The notes beneath the pieces were generated by a model that did not search any database, had not been told where the DNA came from, and saw nothing but the letters and a program-made list of their open reading frames with translations. A program made the position numbers and the translations under genes. From the NCBI RefSeq assembly GCF_029962835.1, contig NC_080584.1:82550862-82614861 (forward strand): a stretch of DNA of 64,000 bases, in the 5' to 3' direction. The stretch is from Magnolia sinica. Lineage: Eukaryota; Streptophyta; Magnoliopsida; Magnoliales; Magnoliaceae. Shown here in pieces: positions 1-11,488 of this stretch. The first letter of the stretch is position 1. Each line of letters opens with the position of its first letter.

Positions 1-345
1 AGACGGATGCAAATCTCAGGTGGACCACACCACAGGGAACAATGATGATTGAATGACAACCATTGAGACATTCTTAGGCCCATCAAAATTTTGGATCAAG
101 CTGAATTTTTTTTCCCTTTCATGCTAGTGGGAATAACCTTATAAATGAGTTGGATGGTATACCAACATCACATGTCGCCAGGAAGGTTTCAACGGTGGGA
201 AGTTACATCCCCTTTGTTTCTTGTGGTGTGGGGTTACTTTAGTTTTGGACGTTTCTTTTTTGTGGGGTCATGCCCTACTATGATCTGAAAAAACTGATAG
301 ACCGAGTGGATGACACAAACATCCCGATCATCCACCACAGAGCTT
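1..345. mobile_element. MITE copy, left end outside the window
   Basis: This is the right part of the abundant MITE family. It reads through the internal words 'gtggaccacacc' and 'ttttggatcaagctgaa', then the mirrored half with 'gtggggtcatgccctacta' and 'ggatgacaca'. It shares derived wording with the copy at 2940-3385, so the two belong to one subfamily. No coding capacity is visible. Confidence 0.75.
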
Positions 346-899
346 ATTTTTGCAGTAAAGGGTTGCATGAAACTAGCGTACAGAGGAGAGAAACCATATT
401 CGTAAAACTGGGCGTGGCTTCAGTGGATCCCCGGATTCACCGAGGTTGGTGGATGCCTTACTACTGTGGGGCCACCTTGATTTATGTTCCTTACATCCAT
501 GCTGTCCATCTGATTTTTTTCATCTTATTTTAGCGCATAATCCAAAAATGAAACAGATCTAATTCTTATGTAAGGAAACAGTGGTGATTAAATATCTACC
601 ATTAAAAACTATTAGGGCTACTTGTGTTTATTTTCCAATTGTCCGAGGGCTTTTTAGCCATCGGAGAAGGTCATGGCCGATGGTTTTTAGCCATCAGTGT
701 TGCTTTTTTTTTAGTGATAGGTTTTTCTTAGAGTCTAGGTTTGAGACCAGGTGTAAAGTTTCATTGATTACTTTGACTGGATTAACTGAGTTTTAGGGTT
801 TTTAGGGTACGGATTAGGATTTGGCTCAAGGTAAGGGCATCGATTGGAGTTTCTATTCATGCAAGCTTTATCGGCACGAAGTGGGAGTGTCTACACTGT
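346..899. other. No gene seen
   Basis: Only short open frames without splice signals or familiar protein motifs are seen. A short repeated phrase ('tttttagccatc') occurs around 650-700. I see nothing else that can be supported. Confidence 0.5.
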
Positions 900-1265
900 T
901 ACCTGGGTAATGCCTTATGGGGCCCACCTTAATGTAATTGTTGTATATCCACTTCATCCATTTAATTTTTCATTTCATTTTAGGACGCTATCCAAAACCT
1001 TAAGAACTTAAAATTTTCAGGTGGACCACACCATTAGTAACAGTGATGAAGGACCATTAAAATATCTTACCAAGTCACAAAGGTTGTGGATCAAGCTAAT
1101 TCATCCAGGTTTTCTTGGCATTATCAACAGGTTGTAAACATTACCATTTGGATATTTTAATGGTGAGGCACTCAATCACCACTGTTTCCTATGATGTGGT
1201 CCACCAACGTGGATACACAACACATCATTAAGGTGGGCCCCACGCTAAGGACACCACTAAGGTAT
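900..1265. mobile_element. MITE copy
   Basis: Both halves are present: the left half has 'ggggcccaccttaatg' and 'ggtggaccacacc', and the right half has 'caccactgtttcctatg' and 'aaggtgggccccacg'. The halves are inverted relative to each other, as expected of this family with long inverted repeats. A TSD is not clear. Confidence 0.75.
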
Positions 1266-1398
1266 TAGCTGGGTACACCTAATCGGCTCCCATTCTGTAC
1301 GTTGCAGTGGACTTTTCTCAGGGAAGCAAATTGCGTAGTGTGCCACGCTCCACCGACCTCCAGGGTGTGTTGGCGTCACCAAGTTCGTAGGATTCCTC

Positions 1399-1594
1399 GA
1401 TGATGTACTTTGTGTTTTTTTTTTTTTTTTTTTTTTTTTCGAGAGTTAGCTTGTTAGTGCACACCAATGTTAGTACACACACTCCATGTTAGCCACCCCC
1501 ACTATGGATCGATACCAAGACCTCAGGTGTTGAAACGAGGTATCTCCACTCAGTTTACCATTTGAGCCATGGATAGGGGTGTTGGATGATGTAC
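1399..1594 (-). mobile_element. tRNA-derived SINE with 10-bp TSD
   Basis: The element is about 1409-1584, read on the minus strand. From its 5' end it has a pol III A box ('tggctcaaatggtaaac'), a B-box-like stretch ('ggtatcgatcc'), a body, and a tail of more than 20 A (poly-T on the plus strand at 1415-1439). The direct repeat 'gatgatgtac' lies at 1399-1408 and again at 1585-1594, a perfect 10-bp TSD. It is the same family as the SINE at 1654-1791. The long pure tail suggests a fairly recent insertion. Confidence 0.9.
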
Positions 1595-1636
1595 CTATTA
1601 TATCCACGTGATTCATCCATCTTGAGAGATCATTTT

Positions 1637-1808
1637 AAGACAACACAAGACAACACCCAGGTCCATGGCCCAAGTGGTAGACTGAGTGAAAGAAATCTCG
1701 TTTCATCACTGAGGTCTTGGCATCGATTCCCTGTGGAGGTGGCTAACAGTGAAGTGTGATCTGCCAGTAGGTGTACTAACAAGTTAACAAAAAGACAACA
1801 CGAGACAA
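1637..1808 (+). mobile_element. tRNA-derived SINE with 17-bp TSD
   Basis: The element is about 1654-1791. The A box is 'tggcccaagtggtaga', the B box is near 'ggcatcgattccctg', and the end is A-rich ('aagttaacaaaaa'). The flanking repeat 'aagacaacacaagacaa' at 1637-1653 recurs with one mismatch at 1792-1808. It aligns along its length with the minus-strand SINE at 1409-1584, sharing 'ggaggtggctaaca' and 'gtactaac'. Confidence 0.88.
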
Positions 1809-2160
1809 ATCCAAAGCTTCAATGGACCACACACTACGGAAAGCAGTGGGATGATGATGCCTACCGTTGAAACCTTTTCATGACCTAGCATGATGTTATT
1901 TGACATCTAATCTGTTCGTAAGGTAGCACAAAACTGGATGAAGGGAAAAAAAAATAAAATATCAGCTTAATTTAAAACTTCCTTGACCTCCAAGAAGTTT
2001 TGGATGATGGGTGTTCAATCCCCACCGCTATTTATGGTGTGGTCCATTAAACTTTTGGATCTGCCTTATTTTTTGGTTTATGACCTATAATGATCTCTTC
2101 AAATAGATGGACGGTTTGGATATAGCACATACATCATATTGGGACCCACAGAACTTGGTG
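1809..2160. mobile_element. MITE copy
   Basis: The usual order is visible: 'tggaccacaca', 'taccgttgaaacctt', 'ggatgaagggaaa', 'gggtgttcaatcccca', 'gtgtggtccatt' and 'gatggacggtttggatat'. The outer left part is missing or replaced by the SINE region. Confidence 0.75.
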
Positions 2161-2297
2161 ACGTCAACACACCGTCTGCTTGCTCTTCTCAGGGCCAAAA
2201 CATCGGAAGTGTTATAACGATTATAACTGCTGTTATAACTCTTTTCTTGAGGCGTCATCACATATGCTTGGTTTCCTTCACTCTTTGAATAGCAGTC

Positions 2298-2765
2298 CAT
2301 TAAATGGTGCGGCCACTGCCTAACACAACACTGTACGTCTCTGAGCGTGGGTCACACATTAATCTATCTACGGTATATCCATGCCGTCCATCCGTTTTTC
2401 TACATCATTTTAGGGCATTATACGAAAATATAAGCGGATCCAAATCTCATGTAGATCATGCCTTAGAAAAAAGTGGTAACTGATGTAAACCATAAAAGCT
2501 TTTTTTAATCCAATATTTGGTTTTTCCATAGTAAAAGTCTTCCTTACCTTAACAACAGGTTGGATGGAAAATAAACATTACGGTGGGCCCTAAAAATTAT
2601 TCAATGGTAAACGTTCAATCATCACCATTTTGCTATTGTGTAGTCCATCTGAGATGTATCTACTTAAATTTTGGATACATGCCATAAATTAATATGAAAA
2701 AATAGATGAACGAAGTGGATATAAAATAAATAGAACAACGTGGGCCCTACGGTCAGAGCCGCACC
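2298..2765. mobile_element. MITE copy, near full length
   Basis: The inverted ends are recognisable: 'gcctaacacaacactgt' near 2318, and on the other side 'gcaccgtgttgtgtaag' near 2762, which is its reverse complement in outline. Between them lie the family's internal words. The copy is diverged. Confidence 0.75.
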
Positions 2766-2939
2766 GTGTTGTGTAAGACCGGAGCCGCACCTGATCGGCT
2801 CCTTCCTGTAACCTTCCCATGGTACGGAATTCTACTATTTTGCTTTACTTACTCCCGAAGTTTTGGCACACTTACTCGCGTTACTTACTCTCGATAGCAT
2901 CTTGTCGGTAGAGCCCCTTATGGTAAGAGATATCGTCAT

Positions 2940-3385
2940 CTCGGCACCGGTCGGTGCTGTGGGCCCACCTTGATGTATGTTTTTTAATTCATTACGTCCA
3001 TCCGTTTTAAAAGATCATTTTAATATGTAAGCCGAAAAATTAGACAGATCCAAATTTCAGGTGGACCACACCAGAGGAAAGAGTTGTGATTGAATGCCAA
3101 CCATTGAGATGTTTTTAGTGTCATCAAAATTTTGGATTAATATGAATTTATTTTTTCCTTCCATGCTAATGGAAATAACATTATAAATGGGTTGGATGGC
3201 ATACGAGCATTACAGAAGTCGCCAGGAAGGTTTCAATGGTTGGAGACTAAATCCCCTTTGTTTTTTATGGTGTGGGGTTATTTTAGTTTTGAACGTTCCT
3301 GATTCATAGGGTCAAGTCCTACTACGAGCTGAAAAAACTGATGGACGGATTGGATTTCACACAGACATCCTACAGAGCTTATTTT
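2940..3385. mobile_element. MITE copy, near full length
   Basis: It begins with 'ggtgctgtgggcccacc', continues with 'ggtggaccacaccaga' and ends with 'gatggacggattggatt' and 'acatcctacagagctta'. It is closest to the copy at the window start. Confidence 0.78.
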
Positions 3386-3897
3386 TTCTGGGAAGTGTTG
3401 TAGGAAACTAGCGTCCGATTAGATATGGTTCAAGGAATTATATAATACTCTGGCTGGGTAGGACGCTTGATACACGGGTATGCGAAATGGTACATGCATA
3501 ATGTCTCAACTACAATTAAACTGATTAAATTTCGGAAAACACTGTTTTTGAGTTAGATTCTGAATATCAGATCGTTTGAATAATCCTATCCTTGTGGAAA
3601 CTTGTTTTCTGGTAAGGCCATTAGGTGTTTTCATTTTAACCGTCCAATAAATGTCCGCAATCTAATAATTAAATAATTAAATAAAAGTAATTTCTGGTTG
3701 ATAATACATATAATATGGTACCCATTGTTTGGACGGTCTACTTTTAATTACATGCAAGCTACGTATTTAATTTCAAAGTAATTTCTAATTGCGTGCGTAT
3801 CATCCATCATACTCTCTCCGAGTATCAAAGCATTTCTCGTTCAACCGTATCATTTCCTCGTACTGGTGGGCCAGGTCACTTGTTAGCCGCGAGTGGT

Positions 3898-4137
3898 GTA
3901 AACTGCACTCGCTCCCCACTACCCTTTATCAGGCCTCCCTTGCGGAACGATTCTCAGAGACGGAGAGAGAGAGAGAGAGAGAGAGATTCCCAGAGAGAAG
4001 AGAGCCAGTGAAGAGAGAGAGAGAGAGAGAGAGAGAGCGATTCCCAGAGAGAAGAGAGAGAGCGATTCCCAGAGAGTAAACTGCACTCGCTCCCCACTAC
4101 CCTTTATCAGGCCTCCCTTGCGGAACGATTCTCAGAG

Positions 4138-4176
<39 letters not shown>

Positions 4177-4197
4177 CACAGAGAGAAGAGAGCCAGT

Positions 4198-4253
<56 letters not shown>
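3898..4253 (+). repeat. 178-bp tandem duplication in a GA-rich leader
   Basis: The string 'aaactgcactcgctcccc' starts at 3900 and again at 4078. The sequence that follows both copies ('ttgcggaacgattctcag', then a GA run, then 'agagccagtgaagagag') is also the same. The unit is therefore 178 bp, repeated twice head to tail. Much of each unit is (GA)n, and the second copy ends at the ATG of the gene at 4252. It is likely the 5' leader or promoter-proximal DNA of that gene. Open frames across it are GA-repeat artefacts. Confidence 0.9.
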
Positions 4254-4255
<2 letters not shown>

Positions 4256-7200
4256 GATTTTTCAAAGTCTTGTATTCAACCGTTAGAAACGCCTGTCGGA
4301 GATTGTACAATCTGGGCTGTGCTGCCGTTAGGAAGATCTGGCCTGCCGGAGCTTCGGAATCCTTGCACTTGACGGCCGTTAAACTCACAAATACGGTTAC
4401 CAACACCTGCAAGAGTTCGTACGACCTGTGCTGTGCTGCCGTTATGAAGGTCGATAACGCCGTTAGAGTGGCCGGAGAGCAGATCGTGCCCGATTCTCAA
4501 GTCAGGGAGAAGATCGGAGGGATTCTACTGGCGGTTTTGAATTGCGGGGTCGATATTACCATCAGGAAGCGGCTCAAAGGCTACACATGTAAGTTTCCCT
4601 TGTTGACCAAAATATCCTTGGGAAGGGACTCGGACTCGATAGAGACCTCACCATGGTGTATGTGTTTTATCCACTCCGTCCAACCATATTACAAGATCAT
4701 TTTATGGAATGTGCCTAAAAATGATGTAGATCTAAACTTCAGGTGGACCACACCACAGGAAAAAGTGGTGATTGAACGCCTACCATTAAAATCTTCCTAG
4801 GTCCCTGTAATGTTTGTTTTCCCTCCAACCTGTTGATTAGCACACATACCTGGATGAAGGGAAAACACAAATATCATCTTGATCCAAAACTTCTGTGGCC
4901 CCAACACGTTTTTAATGGTGGGAGTTCAATCACCACTGTTTCGTGTGGTGTGGTTCATCTGAGATTTGGATCTATCTCATTTTTGGGGTCATGCCCTTCA
5001 ATGAACTGAGAAAATGGATGGATGGCATGGATAAAACACACATATGGTGGGACCCAAAGAGCTTTTCCAGCAAGGAGGGGTCACTACCGAATCCCACTCC
5101 ATAGCTTATTGTCTGGATACACTTTAGAGTAGAGCTCTGACATCTTTAAATTTCCATTTCTCATTACTAAAATGCTATAGCAAATTAATATTTAAAGTCC
5201 ATCTATTTCTGAGACGGTCCATTTTCTTGACGAATATTACTAAGTGGTTATATTGAGTATTATCAATCTGTATTTTGTGGATCCACTAACCAAATAAATC
5301 CTAAAGAGAAGTAGATTGTATTTTGTGGACATCCTAGTCTGGCAAGCTCCAGATGTTTCCATGCGTACCAACCCTTGAAATGATGTGATCACCCTATGGG
5401 TAGCAATGGTGGGCTGGCCCTGGTTGTGGCCGAACCATGTAGGGGAACTTGGCTTTGAGGATCAGGTTCAAGCTAGAAACCTAGGCCCCATGTCTAGGTT
5501 GATGGGCTAGAGCCAATGATGAATGGCCTGGCCTGGTTGGCTTGGTCCAACATACAAGAAGTCAAGGATGGATGATTTGAAGACACCCTTGCCAATCCCA
5601 TACAACTTTCATATTTATTTTAAAAGCTCCAATCATCTAAACCATTGATATGATGGGACTAGGAGAAGATACATGAAATCTTTCTTAGATTTATAATATT
5701 TTAAACCTTTGATCATGTCATTGTTTTCCTTACAAGGCCGGTCCTTGAGGGCCAAATCCCTTTTAGCATGATTAGATTTCACAACATGAAATATTTGAAA
5801 TGATAGAATGGTATTTCACAAATATGTGCTGTCAAAAAAAGATTAAAAAAAAAAAGGGAATAGAAAAAAGATTACTTCCTTCATTAAAGTAAATGGTAAA
5901 GAACAATCTATGAGCTATATATTACTCTATTGAATTTTGAAAAGTAAGTGTTTCTCTCTCAATCATGTTTTACTTCCTAATATCTTTTGGTGAAAATTTT
6001 GGAAATAATCGTCTCTTTTTATTAGGCATCTTTCATTTTACCTTTTCAAAAATTTCCCATTACTTTGTGCACTTAAGCTTCAATCTTGTCTACTTTTGGG
6101 TAATACAAGAGTATAAATACATCCTATATTTTCTAGCTAGGTCTGGCAAGAGATGTATCTACCAAACATGGTAAGCATAAATTTTAAGAATTTTTACTGC
6201 AAAACTTCTCAAAAATTTGCATTTTATTTAAGCATGGTGAAATTGTGAATTGTACATCCAACCCGTCCAACATATGCAAACCATGAAAAAAATTTGGCCA
6301 ATTGAATCATCAGATTGGCCATAACTTGAATTTGGAGTTTCTAAGTAGTGGACATTATATTTATTGTTTTGACATACCTTATGATTGGATCAACCATATT
6401 TTTCACTTGTTTGATGATATTAGTGGGGCGTATTTATTGGACAGTTGGGATGTCACACACACACCATGCACGCCCACAATTCTCTATTCTTTACTTTTAA
6501 AAGAAAAATTAAACATCAGCATTTAAGTAATTTCTCCCCTTAAAAAGTTCCATGAGGGGATTTTAATTCTTTGTGGTACTATTTGGGAAAATCCAAACTG
6601 CTAAGGAATTTTCTGGTAAAAATTCCTAAATTTTAATTAGAGGGTTGCAGGTCCAACAGATTGGACCATAATTGATGGTCCGCCCAATGAATAACTTCTT
6701 ACTCATCATTTGATTCTACATCCAACCCTTCTAATAGGTTAGTCCCACTGCAAGGATCATCTGGTGCAAAAGTCAACCCCCATACACTCATCATATGGGC
6801 CACACCATAGAAAACAATGTCTAGCCATTACTGAATAATAAAATACAAATGTGGTCCATTGATGGTTGTATGTGGCTGATATTTCACATAAGGTGATCTT
6901 TGTGATGAGATTAACCTATTGGACCGGTGGGATGTTACACGCACATCAGTGGTTGGAAGATAGTTGCACATAAGTAGTTGGAAGGTATTAGATGGGTGGA
7001 CGGTTTGTTATCGTCCAACCAGTTGTACTTGAGGCCTTCTAAGAATGTAATTCCCTTTTTATTTGGATCCATTTCTCTTTTATTCTTATTCTTTTTTATT
7101 TTTCTGACTGGAGTTTAATTACACAGTTTATTTACAACTCTATAATATTGTTGGAGTTGGACTCAAGTCTCGGCGTCCATCGGATCATGGGAACAAGAAA

Positions 7201-7443
7201 CCCAAATGTTCCGAGGATGAGGAAAAGATGGAAGAGCTACGAAAGGAGAAGGATAAAATGAAGGAAGAAATGAATATCATCAATTACCATCTCAAGATAT
7301 TACTCGAGCAGATTCAGATATTAGTGCAGTGGATTAAGCCGTTTGAGTTTCCTAATGAAAAGCTCCTCTTGGAATCAGTACAAAAGCTTGAAGATGTCAC
7401 AAGCCCTTGTGAGATGGAGGAGGAAGTCAAGGTTGGTGATTAA
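4252..7443 (+). CDS. Two-exon gene, function unknown
   Basis: Exon 1 is 4252-4588 and ends at a consensus donor (GTAAGT at 4589). Exon 2 is best placed at 7127-7443, after 'aattacacag' with a branch-like 'ctgac' upstream. An AG at 7156 would keep the same frame. The join preserves the reading frame and predicts 217 aa. Residues about 12-30 and 51-69 form an internal repeat built on 'CxxxYxLxCAAVxK', also visible in the DNA. The middle is hydrophobic and amphipathic (IGGILLAVLNCGVDI). Exon 2 is charged and then coiled-coil-like (EEKMEELRKEKDKMKEEM). I see no signal peptide and no domain I can name. The start is the first ATG after the GA leader. The intron of about 2.5 kb holds a MITE. I do not recognise the family; extra small exons cannot be excluded. 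Confidence 0.65.
4617..5100. mobile_element. Full-length MITE inside the intron
   Basis: The ends are inverted copies: 'gggactcggactcg' at the left, and the reverse complement of the right end reads 'ggagtgggattcgg'. Inside are 'aggtggaccacaccacagg', 'cctggatgaagggaaaac', 'caccactgtttcgtgtgg' and 'gatggcatggataaaacac'. It is among the closest copies here to the family consensus. I could not fix a TSD by eye. Confidence 0.85.
5101..7126. other. Rest of the intron: AT-rich, with fragments of other repeats
   Basis: A stretch at about 5396-5560, rich in 'ggcctgg' and 'gggctgg', resembles the ends of hAT-type MITEs. Two related sequences at about 6240-6490 and 6655-6965 share words such as 'ccaaccc', 'gtccaac' and 'gggatgtcacac/gggatgttacac', and look like copies of a second short repeat family. 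No exon with both splice sites and coding character was found. Confidence 0.45.
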
Positions 7444-8194
7444 TTGATGTTGCCTCTAGCAACTGAAAACTTGATTATGAAAGAATGGATTAGTGTTAGG
7501 TTTGGTTTGGTTTGGTTTGGTTTGTGATGAGGTCTGGTGTTTTTTGGAAGTATAATTTACTTTAATTTGGTTTAGGATTTTATGTACTTCTCTGTGTATT
7601 ACAGTAGACTGAGTTACTTTTGAAGTTTTTATAAGCATGAGAAATATTTGCTTTTAGAGCACTATTTATAGTATATGTAATGAGAGCAGCTTTTGGAGAT
7701 TTTGTCTCCGCAATTAGTTTTTTTCAGGGTGGAGACCTTTGGCTATTCAAAGGAAATGAAAAGACATTTTAAATGAAGTTTTTTTTTTTTTTTGAAATTC
7801 TAAAAACTAAAAATTGTGGTTGTTATCAGTCACATAGTTTCATATTGCATCTGTAAAAATGTGTAAAATGACTTAAATTTTAACTGGTGAAAGCAGTTGA
7901 TTATTTAAATGCTTTTAGCCTCTTCTACTCTTTTCTGCATGTAGCCAACTACAACAATGTTACTTAAGAGCCATGTAATAAATTTTGGGTAGGGCTTTCA
8001 TATGATTTTTTACTTTTGATATATGGCATCACCTTATGCTAAGATGTTAGCTTAAAAATGAAGCGGTTCTAAAACTTGAGTGGACCACAACATTAGAGAG
8101 AGTGATTATGAGCTACCCACTGTTGGATATTGTATAGCATGCAGCAACACCCTTTTACTTCATGCGTCTCTTTATCTCCCTCATTCTTTCTCCC
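7444..8194. other. 3' flank of the two-exon gene
   Basis: It holds a short (GGTTT)n run near 7500-7525 and an AT-rich probable 3' untranslated and intergenic region. A fragment of the common MITE ('gagtggaccacaaca') lies at about 8050-8130. No other gene is seen. Confidence 0.5.
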
Positions 8195-8397
8195 CTACAC
8201 ACTAGGGATGCACACGGGTCAGTTCGATCTGGATCTGGGGTGAAACCGGAATCGAACTATTCCTAACAGTTCTAAGATTTTCGGAACTAGAATCAGACCG
8301 TTAGCACCCTAGAACTGAATCGGAACTGGACCATTAAAACCAGATCGGTTCCACGATTCTGGGCTTTTTATAATCTAACCCATTCGGGACCAGCGAA

Positions 8398-8478
<81 letters not shown>

Positions 8479-8787
8479 CGGCAAGAGATAGGGCAACCGC
8501 AGTAAGGTCGGATCAGCGTGAATAGGGGTTAGGGACTTAGGGTATTAGGGTTTTGGTTTTAAATAGTTTGGTTCCAGGTTCGGTTCTTGGTCCGGTTCCA
8601 CCGTTCAGTTTCGCGATTCGGTTCGATTCTACATACCCCCAAACCGAGAACGGAGCCGATATAATCGGTTCTTTGATTTTTGGAAACGGAACCGATATAC
8701 TCTAGAACTAGACCAAACTGGACCGTTTGGTCGGCTCAAGTCAGGTTCCACGGTTCTACCGGTTCAATGTGCACTCCTACTACACAC
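8195..8787. mobile_element. hAT-type MITE with perfect 8-bp TSD
   Basis: The element is 8203-8779. The TSD 'ctacacac' lies at 8195-8202 and 8780-8787. The left end reads 'tagggatgcacacgggtc'; the reverse complement of the right end reads 'taggagtgcacattgaacc'. Ends of this kind plus an 8-bp TSD are typical of hAT non-autonomous elements in plants. The interior is dense in 'ggttc', 'cggttcc' and 'gaaccg' words and holds a GA microsatellite. No transposase is present. Confidence 0.92.
8399..8476 (+). repeat. (GA)n microsatellite
   Basis: This is an almost pure GA run of about 75 bases inside the hAT-type MITE. Confidence 0.97.
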
Positions 8788-8799
8788 ACCCACATAGGA

Positions 8800-10140
8800 A
8801 GCGGATTGGCTGGTGTACCACACACCACCAATATGATTGGTGTGTCTACTAGTTTTGTCAGCTCAATTTAGGGCGTGAGCTTAAAGATGAGTTATATCCA
8901 AAATCAAGTGGGCTAGACCGCAAGATACAATGGCTATTGAATGCCCACAGTCGAAATAGTTGGAGCCTACCATGATGTTTTTGAGAAATCCACCCTGTCC
9001 ACCAGTTTTTCTAGCTCATTTTTTTGGGGGTGGGCCCAAACTTGAGGCAGATTTAAAACTCAAGTGAGCCACATGCCTTGAAATGGTGGGGATCATTGAA
9101 ACACTCTTGGGTTTCCCATTGAAAAAGTTATGTGGCGCACCATAATGTTTTTAAGAAATCTATCATGTCCCATAGTTTTTGCTACATGATTTTAGGAGGT
9201 GGGTTCAAATATGAGGCAGATCCAATACTCAAATGGGCCACACAGCCTGAAATAATTGCTATTGAACACCCACCATTGAAATAGTTGGGGAGTCCACCGT
9301 GATGTTTTGAGAAATCCATCTTGTCCACCAGTTTCACTAGATGATTTTAGGGGGTGGGCCCAAAATTAGGTAGATGCAAAAATCAAGTGGGTCACATGAC
9401 TTAAAATAGTGCATGTTTAATGCACGCTATTGGAATAGTCTCTCTTTAATTTCCATTCATGGCCACTAAAAAAGTCGTGGGACCCACCATGATGTTTTTG
9501 AGAAATCCACCCTATCCATCAGTTTCACCAGACGATTTTAGAGACTAGGCCAAAAAATGAGGCAGATCCAAAACTCAAGTGGGCCACAAACCTTGAAGTA
9601 GTGGCTATTTAACACTGATAGTTGAAAGTCTCTCTCTAGTTTTCATTAATGGCCACTGAAAAGGTCATGTGGCCCACCTTGATGTTTTTGAAAAATACAC
9701 TCCGTCCATCAGTTTTGCCTTATGATTTTAGGATTAGGCCCAAATTTGAGACAAATCCAAAACTCAAGTGGGCGAGACGATTTGAAACAATGCCTATTTA
9801 ACACCCACCATTGAAATTGTTGTAAGGCCCACCATGATGTTTTTGAAAAATCCACCCCATCAACCAATTTTGTCAAATGACTTAAGGGGGTGGGTCAAAC
9901 AAGGGGGAAAATGCAAAACTCAATGGCTTGAAACAATACCTATTTAATGCCCATCGTTGAAACATCCTTGGGGCAATAATGGTCCCAGCAAATTTTTAGA
10001 CCAAGCTACTGTATTTCAGTATCCAGTTCAACCCAGTGGGAATGACCTTTTGACTGGTGGGCCCTAGAAAGGTTTCAACTGTGGTCATTCTATATCAATT
10101 GTTTCCTTTTATGTAGCCTACTCGAGTTTTGGATTTGCGG
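8800..10140. repeat. Head-to-tail array of half-MITE units
   Basis: The phrase 'accatgatgtttttgagaaa', with small changes, begins near 8969, 9139, 9295, 9485, 9674 and 9829. The spacing is about 155-170 or about 190 bases. Each unit also carries 'ggtgggcccaaa', 'gaggcagatccaaaactcaa' and 'cccaccattgaaatagtt' in the same order, which is one half of the common MITE. The longer units have an extra 'tctctctttaatttccatt'-like insert. The last part (about 10000-10140) is the opposite half of the MITE. Confidence 0.88.
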
Positions 10141-10860
10141 CTGATGTAGAAGGTTTTATAGATGCATTCTTAGCACAATTGGACCAAAAGAAGCCCAAAC
10201 AAAAATAGAAGTAGTCCATTAGATCCAAACCTAGTCCTACATAGGGCATGACATAAATGGTTCTCGAGTGCATTTGGCTTGAAGAAATTTATTTCAGATA
10301 AGGAGAAATTAGCATTCTAATTGTGGATTGTAAATCAGTTGTAGCTTTTGATATCGATATCACTATGAAATGAGCAACCTATCAATTTGTATGCATGTAA
10401 TAATGGTTCTTGGGTCAACCGACTGCCTAGTAGGTCATGCACCGCCGTTTCATAGAAAAACGCACGCTTTCGGTTCAAAATTGCAATTTGAGGCAAAATT
10501 ATTATTTTTAGTAATTTTAATTTTGTCATATCTTCGAACTTTTGATTTTTATTTTTTTTAGAAATGATTCTTGGTAAGGTTTATCCAGACTTTCTATTTT
10601 GACAAATTAAGCTTTAGAGAAGAGTTTTGCTATTTCAAGTAACTAAAAGTTTTGATATTTTGGATAATTTCAATTTTAGCCTTGAGTTTTCTTTATTAGT
10701 GGTATAATCATGAAATAGTACATACATTATTCAAAAACTACCTAAATTTTTTCTTTCATTTTCTTGTAAACTCAAGAATTCACCTTGTGGATCCAAGGCC
10801 CTAATTACTTGGGAAAAATGCTGATCTTCCTCTTACTGTTTCACACTCTTCCCTATGTGT
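10141..10860. other. AT-rich, no gene seen
   Basis: Open frames here are short and overlap on both strands. There are no splice-flanked coding stretches and no recognised motif. Confidence 0.5.
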
Positions 10861-10980
10861 CAACCTCTTTTTTGGGCTCATCCCTTAACATGAGCTGAAA
10901 ATACAGATGGACAAGGTAGATTTCTTAAAAACACCGAGGTGGGCCCTACCTCCACCACAGGGTCAAGCCGACAAAAGGAG
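10861..10980. mobile_element. MITE right-half fragment
   Basis: It contains 'gggctcatcccttaacatga', 'gatggacaaggtagattt' and 'gaggtgggccctacc', in the order of the right half of the common family. Confidence 0.6.
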
Positions 10981-11344
10981 GCGCCTTAAAGCAGCACAGT
11001 TGTTTTTGTCAATACAAAAATTTAAAAGGCGAACCACATTCGAGACTAGCAATAAGTGGCTGCTTAACTAATGGTGCAAAAGTTGAGCAGTTTTATAAAA
11101 ATAGTTTAAAAGTATAAGGATTCCTGTGCTAAGTTCAAAAGAAAGTGGTTATATGAAAAATTCCCTAAAAAAATTTTAAATAACCGGATGCCCACAATTT
11201 TAAAGCCACAATGACTTTGTCACCACATGAGCGCACTACTCCACAATCAAGCATATGCTTTCACAAAAGCAAAAGTGTCTTGCTTTAGCTTTTGCTTTTA
11301 GAAATTCTATGGTCAGGATGAATATTGTACGGACTGTACAAGTG

Positions 11345-11461
11345 AGGTCATGGATAAGTGCTCCAAACTGTTGAATGAATAACACTTGTCATGTACAGTA
11401 GAGAACTCATGGATAAGTGTTCTAAACTGCTGAATGAATAACACTTGTCCTGTACAGTAGA
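11345..11461 (+). repeat. 59-bp tandem duplication
   Basis: 'catggataagtg' begins at 11349 and 11408. Both are followed by 'aatgaataacacttgtc' and 'tgtacagta'. There are two copies differing at a few positions. Confidence 0.9.
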
Positions 11462-11488
11462 TTTTATAAAAATCTCCCAAGTTGGATG

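Noticed and set aside
3789-4412. Open frames of about 70-100 aa across the GA repeat, both strands
   Set aside because: They read (GA)n as RE or SL repeats; only the ATG at 4252 opens non-repetitive coding sequence with a splice donor.
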